Below are positions 51,440 through 59,238 of a stretch of DNA of 64,000 nucleotides, in pieces. How positions within the stretch are numbered: the first letter of the stretch is position 1; each line of letters begins with the position of its first letter. The DNA is from CABZJG01 sp965659715 (lineage in GTDB: Bacteria; Pseudomonadota; Alphaproteobacteria; Rhodobacterales; Rhodobacteraceae). The stretch is taken from the NCBI GenBank assembly GCA_965659715.1, contig CBFHXE010000003.1:1-64000 (forward strand). The letters are read 5' to 3'. Made by a program: the position numbers and the translations under genes. The notes below the pieces were generated by a model that saw only the letters and a program-made list of their open reading frames with translations, had not been told where the DNA came from and made no database searches.

Positions 51440-52716
51440 CCGCAGTTTTATTGCGCAATGCGCGCCTTATTGACCCCGAAGAAGGCCGTGAGACAGAGGG
51501 TGGTTTGCTGCTTGAAAACGGTGTGATCCAAGCGGTGGGCGCGGCTGTTGATACCAGTGCAAAAGACATCAAATACATTGATTGCGGCGGCAAGGTGCTT
51601 GCGCCGGGGATTATTGATATCGGCGTTAAAGTCTGTGAGCCGGGCGAGCGACACAAAGAATCGTTCAAATCGGCCGGTCAAGCGGCGGCTGCAGGCGGCG
51701 TGACAACCATCGTGACCCGCCCCGATACCCTGCCCGCGATTGATACCCCTGAAACGCTCGAATTTACCCGCAGACGCGCGAACGAGGCCGCGCCCGTGAA
51801 TGTGTTGACCATGGCGGCGCTGACCAAGGGGCGCGAGGGGCGCGAAATGACCGAGATCGGCTTTTTGCTGGATGCCGGCGCCGTGGGCTTTACCGACTGT
51901 GACCGGGTGATCACCGATACCAAAGTGCTGGTGCGGGCGCTCGCCTATGCGCGCTCGCTTGGGGCATTGGTGATGGGCCATCCGCAAGATCCGGGGCTGT
52001 CAAAGGGCGCGGCGGCCACATCGGGAAAATTTGCATCCCTGCGCGGATTGCCAGCCGTGTCCCCCATGGCCGAGCGCATGGCTATTGACCGCGACATCGC
52101 GATGATCGAAATGACCGGCGTGCGTTATCATTTTGATCAGATCACCACTGGCCGCGCGCTGCCTGCACTGCGCCGCGCCAAGGACAACGGGCTTGATGTC
52201 ACTGCTGGAACCTCAATCCACCACCTGACACTCAATGAATTTGATGTGGCCGACTACCGGACATTTTTTAAAGTCAAACCGCCGCTGCGCGCCGAAGAGG
52301 ATCGGCAATTGATCATAGAAGCAGTGCGCGATGGTTTAATCGACATCATTTGCTCCATGCACACGCCGCAGGACGAAGAAAGCAAACGGTTGCCGTTTGA
52401 AGCGGCCGCCTCGGGCGCGGTGGGACTTGAAACGCTTTTGCCTGCGGCGCTGCGGCTGTTTCATTCCGGTGATCTTGATCTGCCAACGCTGTTTCGCGCG
52501 CTATCGCTAAATCCGGCCAAACGGCTTGGCCTTTCGGCAGGGCGGCTATCGGTGGGGGCGCCGGCCGATCTGGTGCTGTTTGATCCCGGTGCGCCGTTTG
52601 TTCTGGACCGTTTCAAGCTGCATTCAAAATCAAAAAACTCCCCCTTTGACGGGGCGCGGATGCAGGGCAAAGTTCTGCGCACGTTTGTGGCAGGCAAAGA
52701 GGTTTTTGAGGCATGA
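51436..52716 (+). CDS. pyrC: Dihydroorotase-like protein, probably non-catalytic (PyrC paralogue)
   Basis: A 426-aa amidohydrolase-fold protein, co-transcribed with pyrB. Active dihydroorotases start their metal site with HxH in D-x-H-x-H; here the equivalent reads GIIDIGVKVCEPGERHKESF, with Gly and Lys in place of the histidines. The late Asp ligand region, normally TDHAPH, reads CSMHTPQDEE. The fold is otherwise intact (GGVTTIVTRPDT, GTSIHHLTLNEFDVADYRTFFKVKPPLRAEEDR, ALSLNPAKRLGL). Pseudo-dihydroorotases of this sort support ATCase assembly in Pseudomonas-type systems. An active PyrC should exist elsewhere in the genome. Confidence 0.85.
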   Translation: MTAVLLRNARLIDPEEGRETEGGLLLENGVIQAVGAAVDTSAKDIKYIDCGGKVLAPGIIDIGVKVCEPGERHKESFKSAGQAAAAGGVTTIVTRPDTLPAIDTPETLEFTRRRANEAAPVNVLTMAALTKGREGREMTEIGFLLDAGAVGFTDCDRVITDTKVLVRALAYARSLGALVMGHPQDPGLSKGAAATSGKFASLRGLPAVSPMAERMAIDRDIAMIEMTGVRYHFDQITTGRALPALRRAKDNGLDVTAGTSIHHLTLNEFDVADYRTFFKVKPPLRAEEDRQLIIEAVRDGLIDIICSMHTPQDEESKRLPFEAAASGAVGLETLLPAALRLFHSGDLDLPTLFRALSLNPAKRLGLSAGRLSVGAPADLVLFDPGAPFVLDRFKLHSKSKNSPFDGARMQGKVLRTFVAGKEVFEA

Positions 52717-53357
52717 TACTTTTTCCCGATATGACCGGCTCTGGCGCCATCCTGATCTTCTGGGCTATTGCCGGCTATGGGCTTGGCTCAATCCCTTTTG
52801 GCATGGTGCTGGCGCGGCTGATGGGGCTGGGCAATCTGCGCGATATCGGATCGGGCAGCATCGGCGCCACCAATGTGCTGCGCACGGGCAGCAAAACCGC
52901 CGCTGCGCTGACGCTTTTACTCGATGGCGGCAAAGGCATCGTTGCGGTTGCGCTGGCGCAGATGACCGCAGGCGAGGCCGCTGCGCAAATCGCTGCGCTT
53001 TTTGCCATGCTGGGCCATTGCTATCCGGTTTGGTTGCGATTTCGCGGCGGCAAAGGCGTAGCGACCCTGCTTGGGGTCGTTTTGGCGCTGTACTGGCCAC
53101 TTGGCGTGGCCTGCTGTGCCACTTGGCTGGTGGTGGCCGCCGTGCGCCGCATATCATCGCTATCGGCGCTAGTCGCGGTGGCCAGCTCGTCGGTTTGGTG
53201 CGTCGTCTATGCCCGCCCTGACCTAATCGCTTTATGCCTTACTTTCACCGCCTTGGTGTTTTGGCGGCACCGCGAAAATATTGCCCGTCTTTTGGCAGGC
53301 ACCGAACCCAAGATTGGCCAAAAAGATGTGCAAAGCGAAGAGAACAGCGCAGGCTAA
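52713..53357 (+). CDS. plsY: Glycerol-3-phosphate acyltransferase PlsY
   Basis: An inner-membrane enzyme that transfers the acyl group from acyl-phosphate to glycerol-3-phosphate. The 214-aa protein has five or so hydrophobic segments. The three motifs are GLGSIPFGMVLARLMGLGNLRDIGSGSIGATNVLRTG, LLDGGKGIVAVAL, and GHCYPVWLRFRGGKGVATLLGV. The ATG overlaps the end of the preceding gene by 4 nt. Its stop overlaps the convergent Nudix gene by 4 nt. Confidence 0.94.
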   Translation: MILFPDMTGSGAILIFWAIAGYGLGSIPFGMVLARLMGLGNLRDIGSGSIGATNVLRTGSKTAAALTLLLDGGKGIVAVALAQMTAGEAAAQIAALFAMLGHCYPVWLRFRGGKGVATLLGVVLALYWPLGVACCATWLVVAAVRRISSLSALVAVASSSVWCVVYARPDLIALCLTFTALVFWRHRENIARLLAGTEPKIGQKDVQSEENSAG

Positions 53358-53830
53358 ACCCCGACTGCAGCCACCTGAGCGCTAAAATAAGTCTGGATTT
53401 TGGTCACTGTTGGAGCAAACAGTGGATGCACTTCACGGTGAAGGTCGGGGCCAAGCGGCCGCCAGAAAAATTCAAAAACCAAGCCCTCTTCCGCTGGGCT
53501 TCCCACGGCGGTATGGCTCCAGTGATCGGACAGCGGATGGCGTGCCTCAAGTGCAAAAATATGCCAGATGTGTCTTTCCAATTGTCTATCTTTATTGGCG
53601 CCTGCAGCCATACTGCGGTGCCAAACACCGATAGGCTGCGGTTCCAGCGTGAGGTGCAGCCCAGACTCTTCATGAAGCTCACGCAGCGCTGCCGCCGCAT
53701 AAGCTTCCTTTGGTTCGACCGTTCCTTTGGGAAGTTGCACCCCGGCAAAAGGGTGGCGAAACACCAACAGCTCAGAACCTCTACCATAGTCACGGACTAC
53801 GGCCGCTACCGCTTTATGAACCACCTTCAT
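53354..53830 (-). CDS. Nudix hydrolase
   Basis: A 158-aa pyrophosphohydrolase. The Nudix box is perfect: GTVEPKEAYAAAALRELHEE continuing SGL (G-x5-E-x7-REL-x-EE-x-GL). It is preceded by ELLVFRHPFAGVQLPKG. The HIWHIFAL and FEFFWRPL strands complete the fold. The substrate is not predictable. It is monocistronic and convergent with plsY. Confidence 0.85.
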   Translation of the reverse strand: MKVVHKAVAAVVRDYGRGSELLVFRHPFAGVQLPKGTVEPKEAYAAAALRELHEESGLHLTLEPQPIGVWHRSMAAGANKDRQLERHIWHIFALEARHPLSDHWSHTAVGSPAEEGLVFEFFWRPLGPDLHREVHPLFAPTVTKIQTYFSAQVAAVGV

Positions 53831-54048
53831 TACAAAATGTCCGTAATCAACGCATACTAAAATTATTTTTAGGCCTTATCGCATTTTCTAAAGCATCAAA
53901 CAGCCACAGCCATTTGTAAATTTTGCCTTTATGTCACGACAGCCCTGAACCCAATACTGGCCTTCAGAGCCGCCCAAGTGCAAGAACAAAAATATTTTTG
54001 TTAAATTCCTCTTAGATGCGCCCAAAGAGCGCCGTCAATGTCAGCCGC

Positions 54049-54399
54049 TTAGGTTTTGTTTTCCAAGGCAGTCAGGCAGGATATTACTAATTCTCTATTC
54101 GATTTTTCGGCCCCCAATGGGATCGCCCATCCTGATTTTTCAAGAATGCTGCGTTTGTTATACCCAGACGCCTTTTCCAATTCTGCCATAACACCGGCAG
54201 CAAGAGGGTCAGCCTTTGAGGCTGCGAGGCAATAGGGTGTAAGAGCTTCAGCAACATCCACTACAGATGATCTTTCTGACATTTTTAAAGCAGTGCCACC
54301 TTTGACCCAGCCGCCCCAATTAAAACCTATAATTGCAAGAGCCACGCCACCGGCCACTGCGCCCCAAAGCGCAGGTCCAGTCCATTCTGGAAGTTTCAT
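54049..54399 (-). CDS. Hypothetical protein with N-terminal membrane helix
   Basis: A 116-aa protein. Residues 9-28 form a hydrophobic helix (PALWGAVAGGVALAIIGFNWG) and the rest is a soluble domain with two cysteines (ALTPYCLAASKADP, LVISCLTALE) and a GYNKRSILEKSGWAIP motif. I believe such proteins occur widely in proteobacteria, but no function is known. The flanks 53831-54048 and 54400-54649 are AT-rich and contain no other gene that I can support. Confidence 0.6.
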   Translation of the reverse strand: MKLPEWTGPALWGAVAGGVALAIIGFNWGGWVKGGTALKMSERSSVVDVAEALTPYCLAASKADPLAAGVMAELEKASGYNKRSILEKSGWAIPLGAEKSNRELVISCLTALENKT

Positions 54400-54649
54400 A
54401 AATAAATCCGATCAATTTTGAGAAAATGCACACAGAATTGTGTACTGTTCTTGGGTCTTACCACAAGTTTGACAAATCATTGCATGTTTTCATCATCTGC
54501 CTAAATTTGGAGTCATCTAGCAGTGTAAAGCTTCAGGTTTGGATAGGCTACCTTCTGATTTATTTAAACAAAAGGGGTAAAAGTTTGGTGCCGAAAGCTG
54601 TAGAATGGCTGAATTGCTCATTTGCTCTAGAAATGCCGCTCTTCAGAGG

Positions 54650-55456
54650 TCAATGCCCTGCCCAAAACCCGTCAATCACTTCTGCGGTCTCGGCCGCATG
54701 GGTGATTGGCAGCATATGGCCCGCGCCTTCAATTACTGCGCGCTGCGCCTGCGGCAATCGATGTTGAAGCGCCGTATTTACGGCCCCTGCACTTAGGTGC
54801 GAGGCCGCCCCCTCAATCAACAGCACTGGCACATCAACAGAGGCCAACCGGCCAAGTTTTGAAAACCCGTAACGATCTCCGATGACGTTATGCTCGCCCG
54901 CTTTGATCATACCAATTTTGTCGATCATCGTCTGCTTTGCGCGCGGCGGCACATCTTGCCAAGGGCGGCCATCACCCCACAAGCGTGAAAACTCGCGCGC
55001 TGCCGTTTCCAGATCACCGCGCTGCCAAGCCTCTTCGAACCCTTGATGATCTTGGGCATAAAGAGCTTTGAGCTCTGGATTGTCTGCAAAGGCAAGATTG
55101 ATCAACACCGGCTCAATCAGCACCAAGGAGCGCACCATCTTCGGCAGCTCAAGCGCCAGCCTAAGTGCAATTGTGCCGCCGTAAGAATGGCCAATCAAAT
55201 CCATTGGCTGATTTAAAAACGTTTTGGCGATCTCTGTGCCAATAGAATGAAAATCACCTTGCTCGTGCCATGGCGCAGATTTGCCATGGCCGGGCATATC
55301 AAAGGCGGTAAAACGGTGATCGGGGCCAAGATGTTCAACTAGCCCCCGCCATGCACCGGCATTGCCCATGGTACAATGCAGCATCAAAACCGGCCTGCCG
55401 TCACCGTCCGACTGCGTGTAGTGGGTCGAATGCCCAGCACGGTTTTCAATTGGCAT
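54650..55456 (-). CDS. Alpha/beta hydrolase
   Basis: A 268-aa alpha/beta-hydrolase-fold enzyme. It has the oxyanion region LMLHCTMGNAGAWRGLVEHLG, FTAFDMPGHGKSA, the nucleophile elbow LIGHSYGGTIALRLAL (Ser in GHSYG), and the catalytic His in VIEGAGHMLPITHA. An acid residue is expected near VDVPVLLIEG. Substrate unknown. It directly abuts the upstream isomerase-like gene (they share one base), so they form an operon. Confidence 0.87.
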   Translation of the reverse strand: MPIENRAGHSTHYTQSDGDGRPVLMLHCTMGNAGAWRGLVEHLGPDHRFTAFDMPGHGKSAPWHEQGDFHSIGTEIAKTFLNQPMDLIGHSYGGTIALRLALELPKMVRSLVLIEPVLINLAFADNPELKALYAQDHQGFEEAWQRGDLETAAREFSRLWGDGRPWQDVPPRAKQTMIDKIGMIKAGEHNVIGDRYGFSKLGRLASVDVPVLLIEGAASHLSAGAVNTALQHRLPQAQRAVIEGAGHMLPITHAAETAEVIDGFWAGH

Positions 55457-56055
55457 TAAAGTGTACCAGACAAATGTGCATCAAGATCGTCAAGCCGGTC
55501 CTGTCCCCAAAACTTTTGATCCCCGTCCACAATATAAAACGGCGCACCAAAAGCGCCAGCGTCCACTGCGGCATCTAGGTTGGCGGCATATTCTTCGGCC
55601 CCCTGCAGCAAGCCGCCACTGGCCAAATCAGGATCAAAGCCCGCAGCGGCGAGGCAGTCACGGATGACATCATCTTCGGCGATATTGCGATCTTCTGCCC
55701 AGCAGGCACGTGTCATCGCGTGAACCAACCTGCCCAGATCACCACCGCCGCTGTTTTTGGCCGCGATAAAAGCATAAGAGGCCGGTGCCTGATTGGTTGG
55801 CCAATGCGCAGGGGTCAAATTTAAAGGCAGACCTACTTTTTTTGACTGACGTGTAAGTTCTTGTAATCTATACTCGCGGCGGCTGATGTGGCGCTCTTTG
55901 GGAACCACACCGCCCGTGCGCGAAAATAGCGCCGCCACATCCAGCGGCCGGTACACAACATCGGCACTGTGACGCGCAGCAATATTGCTTAATCTTTCCC
56001 CTGCAAGATAAGTATAGGGCGAAATTACTGAAAAATAGTACTCAATTGTTGGCAA
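55456..56055 (-). CDS. 2-hydroxychromene-2-carboxylate isomerase-like DsbA-fold protein
   Basis: A GST-kappa/HCCA-isomerase family protein of about 199 aa. It has YYFSVISPYTYLAGERLSNIAARH (with the catalytic Ser/Tyr region in SPYTYL), VYRPLDVAALF, RQSKKVGLPLNLTPAHWPTN and the C-terminal GAFGAPFYIVDGDQKFWGQDRLDDL with the cis-proline. Such enzymes isomerise aromatic catabolites using glutathione. I favour TTG 56055, with AGGAGAGAA before it, over ATG 56073, which has no ribosome site. Confidence 0.82.
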   Translation of the reverse strand: MPTIEYYFSVISPYTYLAGERLSNIAARHSADVVYRPLDVAALFSRTGGVVPKERHISRREYRLQELTRQSKKVGLPLNLTPAHWPTNQAPASYAFIAAKNSGGGDLGRLVHAMTRACWAEDRNIAEDDVIRDCLAAAGFDPDLASGGLLQGAEEYAANLDAAVDAGAFGAPFYIVDGDQKFWGQDRLDDLDAHLSGTL

Positions 56056-56157
56056 ATTCTCTCTCCTATACATCCGCCACTTTGCCAGACGATAACGCCG
56101 TGCTAAGCGGTGTCAACGTCACGAATCTGTCACATAGTGCATCTGGGGAAATGTTAA

Positions 56158-57177
56158 ATGCCAACAATTACTGAACCAAAGCTAATTTCGGGAAATGCAA
56201 ACCTGACTCTAGCCAATGCTATTTCGCGGCGTATGTCGCTTCATCGCGGCCTCAATGTGGGCTTGGTAGACGCCCGTGTTGAGCGCTTTAACGACCAGGA
56301 AATTTTCGTTGAAGTGTATGAGAATGTGCGCGGCGAAGATATGTTTGTGATCCAGTCCACATCAAATCCTGCCAATGACAACCTGATGGAACTTTTGATC
56401 ATGGCAGACGCCCTACAGCGATCTTCGGCCAGTCGGATCACTGCGGTTATTCCCTATTTTGGCTATGCACGGCAAGATCGGCGCTCAAAAGCACGTACGC
56501 CTATCAGTGCCAAGCTGGTGGCGAATATGCTGGTCAAAGCCGGTATCGAGCGCGTGTTGACCATGGATTTGCACGCGGCCCAAATTCAGGGATTTTTCGA
56601 TATCCCCGTGGATAACCTTTATGCCTCGCCAATTTTCGCTCTGGATATTCTGCACCAGTTCAAAGGTCAGCTTGATGATGTGATGGTGGTTTCGCCAGAT
56701 GTGGGCGGCGTGGCCCGCGCGCGTGAGTTGGCCAAACGGATCAATGCCCCACTGTCCATCGTGGACAAACGTCGTGAAAAACATGGCGAAGTGGCTGAGA
56801 TGACCGTGATTGGGAATGTGGAAGGCAAAAAATGCATCATCGTTGATGATATTTGCGACACCGCTGGCACGCTGTGCAAAGCCGCAGAGGTTTTGCTCGA
56901 AAACGGTGCCTCGGAAGTTCACTCATACATCACCCACGGTGTTCTGTCGGGCCCTGCTGTCGAGCGGATTTCAAAATCGGTGATGAAATCTTTGGTCATT
57001 ACCGACTCCATCGAGGCCAGTGACCCTGTCAAAGCGGCTCCTAATATTCGCATTGTGCCCACAGCACCAATGTTTGCCCAAGCGATTTTGAATATCTGGA
57101 ACGGCACATCGGTATCTTCGCTGTTCGAAACCGAGACACTTGATCCGATTTATGACGGTCAATTTCCAATTTCATAG
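56158..57177 (+). CDS. prs: Ribose-phosphate pyrophosphokinase
   Basis: Makes PRPP from ribose 5-phosphate and ATP for nucleotide, histidine and tryptophan synthesis. The 339-aa protein has NANLTLANAISRRM, EIFVEVYENVRGEDMFVIQS, YFGYARQDRRSKARTPISAKLVANML, TMDLHAAQIQGFFDIPVDNL and the PRPP-binding CIIVDDICDTAGTLCKAAE. It is monocistronic and followed by the bidirectional terminator at 57228-57252. Confidence 0.96.
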   Translation: MPTITEPKLISGNANLTLANAISRRMSLHRGLNVGLVDARVERFNDQEIFVEVYENVRGEDMFVIQSTSNPANDNLMELLIMADALQRSSASRITAVIPYFGYARQDRRSKARTPISAKLVANMLVKAGIERVLTMDLHAAQIQGFFDIPVDNLYASPIFALDILHQFKGQLDDVMVVSPDVGGVARARELAKRINAPLSIVDKRREKHGEVAEMTVIGNVEGKKCIIVDDICDTAGTLCKAAEVLLENGASEVHSYITHGVLSGPAVERISKSVMKSLVITDSIEASDPVKAAPNIRIVPTAPMFAQAILNIWNGTSVSSLFETETLDPIYDGQFPIS

Positions 57178-57227
57178 CGCAGCCCAAGGCTGCGCACCGT
57201 CGTCTTTAATCCTTGCTAAATAAAAAA

Positions 57228-57252
57228 CGGGCTCCTGCATTTCAGGAGCCCG
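57228..57252. terminator. Bidirectional terminator between prs and amtB
   Basis: CGGGCTCCTG (57228-57237) and CAGGAGCCCG (57243-57252) form a perfect 10-bp stem with a 5-nt loop. An A6 run lies directly on the left and CTGGTCTTTTG on the right, so the hairpin can terminate both prs (plus) and amtB (minus). Confidence 0.9.
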
Positions 57253-57278
57253 CTGGTCTTTTGATTATTGGTTCGCGA

Positions 57279-58610
57279 TCAACTGCGGCCAAATTCCGGA
57301 TAGGCTTCCATGCCCAGTTCAGCCATATCCAAACCGCTGATTTCATCTTCTTCATCGACACGGATGCCGACGGTTGATTTGAGAACAAACCAAACCACTG
57401 AAGATGCAATCACCACAAAAATACCGACCACGATGATAGAATAAAGCTGAGTGCCCAAGGACGCATCGGGGTTGGTGAAAATCACTGCAATTGTGCCCCA
57501 GATACCAGCAAACAAGTGTACCGGGATCGCGCCAACCACATCGTCGATTTTGAAGCGGTCGAGCAGTGGCACTGTGAGCACCACGATAACACCGCCCACG
57601 GCACCGATCAACGTCGCCGCACCAAGGCTTGGGGTCAGCGGCTCAGCCGTGATTGACACCAGACCAGCCAAAGCACCGTTCAAAACCATTGTAAGGTCAG
57701 GTTTCTTATAGAGCAGCTGTGATAGGATCAAAGCCGCAACCGCACCGCCGGCAGCCGCCGTGTTGGTGTTGGCAAATATCCGGCTGATGTCTGCCACATT
57801 GCCCGCAGTATCCATGTAAAGTTGCGAGCCGCCGTTAAAGCCGAACCAACCGAGCCAGAGGATAAATGTACCCAAAGTTGCTAACGTCAGATTAGAACCC
57901 GGGATCGGGACGGTTTTGCCTTCTTTGGTGTATTTGCCAATCCGCGGCCCAAGAATGATCGCACCTGTCAGAGCGGCCCACCCGCCAACCGAATGCACTA
58001 CGGTTGATCCTGCAAAGTCTAAAAAGCCCATGGCATCCAGGAAACCGCCGCCCCATTTCCAGCTGGCTTGGATTGGGTAAATCACAGCGGTCAGAAGGAC
58101 TGTGAAGATCAAAAACGGCCATAGCTTGATCCGCTCAGCCAATGCACCCGAGACAATAGAGGCTGTCGCAGCGCAGAACATCAACTGGAAGAAAAAGTCC
58201 GAACCGACAGAGGCATAGGTCATATCAGCCTCGGTATCGGCCAAGCCAACAGCTTCGAGCACGGCAGGACCAAAGGCGCCAAGCGAGCCTTCGATGCTCC
58301 AGCCATCGCCGGGGTACATCAGGTTGTAGCCGATCAGGTAGTAAAAGAGAGAGGCGAGTGAAAACAGGCCTATATTTTTTGTAAGCTGCATCGCTACGTT
58401 TTTTGACCGCACCAATCCAGCTTCGAGCATGGCGAAACCTGCAGCCATCCAGAAAACCAAAAACCCAGCAACCAAAAACATGAAGGTGGTGAAGATAAAA
58501 CCAATTTCGCCATTTAAAGGCGTGTCATCAGCCGTTTGTGCCAGCCCGAGCGATGGCAGGCAAAGCGCCGCAGCGGCGCCAGCAATTAAGCTCGTTCTTT
58601 TCGTAAACAT
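57279..58610 (-). CDS. amtB: Ammonium transporter AmtB
   Basis: A trimeric ammonium channel of 443 aa. A signal-like N-terminus (SLIAGAAAALCLPSLGLAQT) is followed by eleven membrane helices. Family motifs are FWMAAGFAMLEAGLVRSKN, FQLMFCAATASIVSGALAER, GSTVVHSVGGWAALTGAIILGPR with the first pore His, LWLGWFGFNGGSQLYM and GAIPVHLFAGIWGTIAVIF with the second. It follows glnK by 18 nt in the usual glnK-amtB operon; GlnK blocks AmtB when nitrogen is plentiful. Confidence 0.95.
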   Translation of the reverse strand: MFTKRTSLIAGAAAALCLPSLGLAQTADDTPLNGEIGFIFTTFMFLVAGFLVFWMAAGFAMLEAGLVRSKNVAMQLTKNIGLFSLASLFYYLIGYNLMYPGDGWSIEGSLGAFGPAVLEAVGLADTEADMTYASVGSDFFFQLMFCAATASIVSGALAERIKLWPFLIFTVLLTAVIYPIQASWKWGGGFLDAMGFLDFAGSTVVHSVGGWAALTGAIILGPRIGKYTKEGKTVPIPGSNLTLATLGTFILWLGWFGFNGGSQLYMDTAGNVADISRIFANTNTAAAGGAVAALILSQLLYKKPDLTMVLNGALAGLVSITAEPLTPSLGAATLIGAVGGVIVVLTVPLLDRFKIDDVVGAIPVHLFAGIWGTIAVIFTNPDASLGTQLYSIIVVGIFVVIASSVVWFVLKSTVGIRVDEEDEISGLDMAELGMEAYPEFGRS

Positions 58611-58628
58611 TATTATAGGTGTCCTTTG

Positions 58629-58967
58629 CTAAATTGCCTCTGAACCGGTCTCGCCGGTGCGCACTCGTACGGTTTGTTCCACATTCAGAACAAAAATCTT
58701 ACCATCCCCGATTTTGCCGGTCTGGGCCGTCTTTGTGATGGTTTCGACCACTTGGTCCGCCGATGCGCTATCAACAACAACTTCAAGTTTGATTTTGGGA
58801 ACAAAATTCACCGCATATTCCGCCCCGCGATAGATTTCGGTATGTCCCGATTGGGCACCAAAACCTTTTATTTCAGTCACCATCATGCCCCGAACACCAA
58901 TCTCGGTCAGCGCCTCACGCACATCTTCGAGCTTGAACGGTTTGATGGCTGCAATGATCAATTTCAC
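58629..58967 (-). CDS. glnK: Nitrogen regulatory protein P-II (GlnK)
   Basis: A trimeric signal protein of 112 aa that senses 2-oxoglutarate and ATP/ADP and controls AmtB and nitrogen metabolism. It has KLIIAAIKPFKLEDVREALTEIGV, GMMVTEIKGFGAQSGHTEIYRGAEYAVNFVPK with the uridylylation Tyr in YRGAEYAV, and GDGKIFVLNVEQTVRVRTGE. The start is GTG 58967 with GGAAGG upstream. The 271-nt region before it up to the PBP gene is AT-rich and probably holds nitrogen-regulated promoters; I could not identify a definite NtrC site. Confidence 0.95.
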   Translation of the reverse strand: MKLIIAAIKPFKLEDVREALTEIGVRGMMVTEIKGFGAQSGHTEIYRGAEYAVNFVPKIKLEVVVDSASADQVVETITKTAQTGKIGDGKIFVLNVEQTVRVRTGETGSEAI

Positions 58968-59238
58968 CGTGTTTTCCTTCCTTAGTCAGACCAATAAATG
59001 GCCAAGTTGAGAAACGTTGCGAGCCCACAAAAGTGCTGCAGGCTTTAAAAGGGAAGAACGGCCAGAGGTGAAATTGGTCAAAAATATGGCAAAAGGGCAT
59101 ATTTTTTGCGCATTTAAGTTATTTTGATTATTTTTTAATCATAATCAGAATGAAATTACCGGACGAAATGCCCTAAACAAGCAGACAAAAGGCGACTATG
59201 CTGCGCAAAACAAAGACGCCTTGAGGCTAAACAAATAC

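Noticed and set aside
58968..59200. NtrC or sigma54 site upstream of glnK
   Set aside because: AT-rich sequence has loose TGC...GCA-like spacing but no convincing consensus of either kind.
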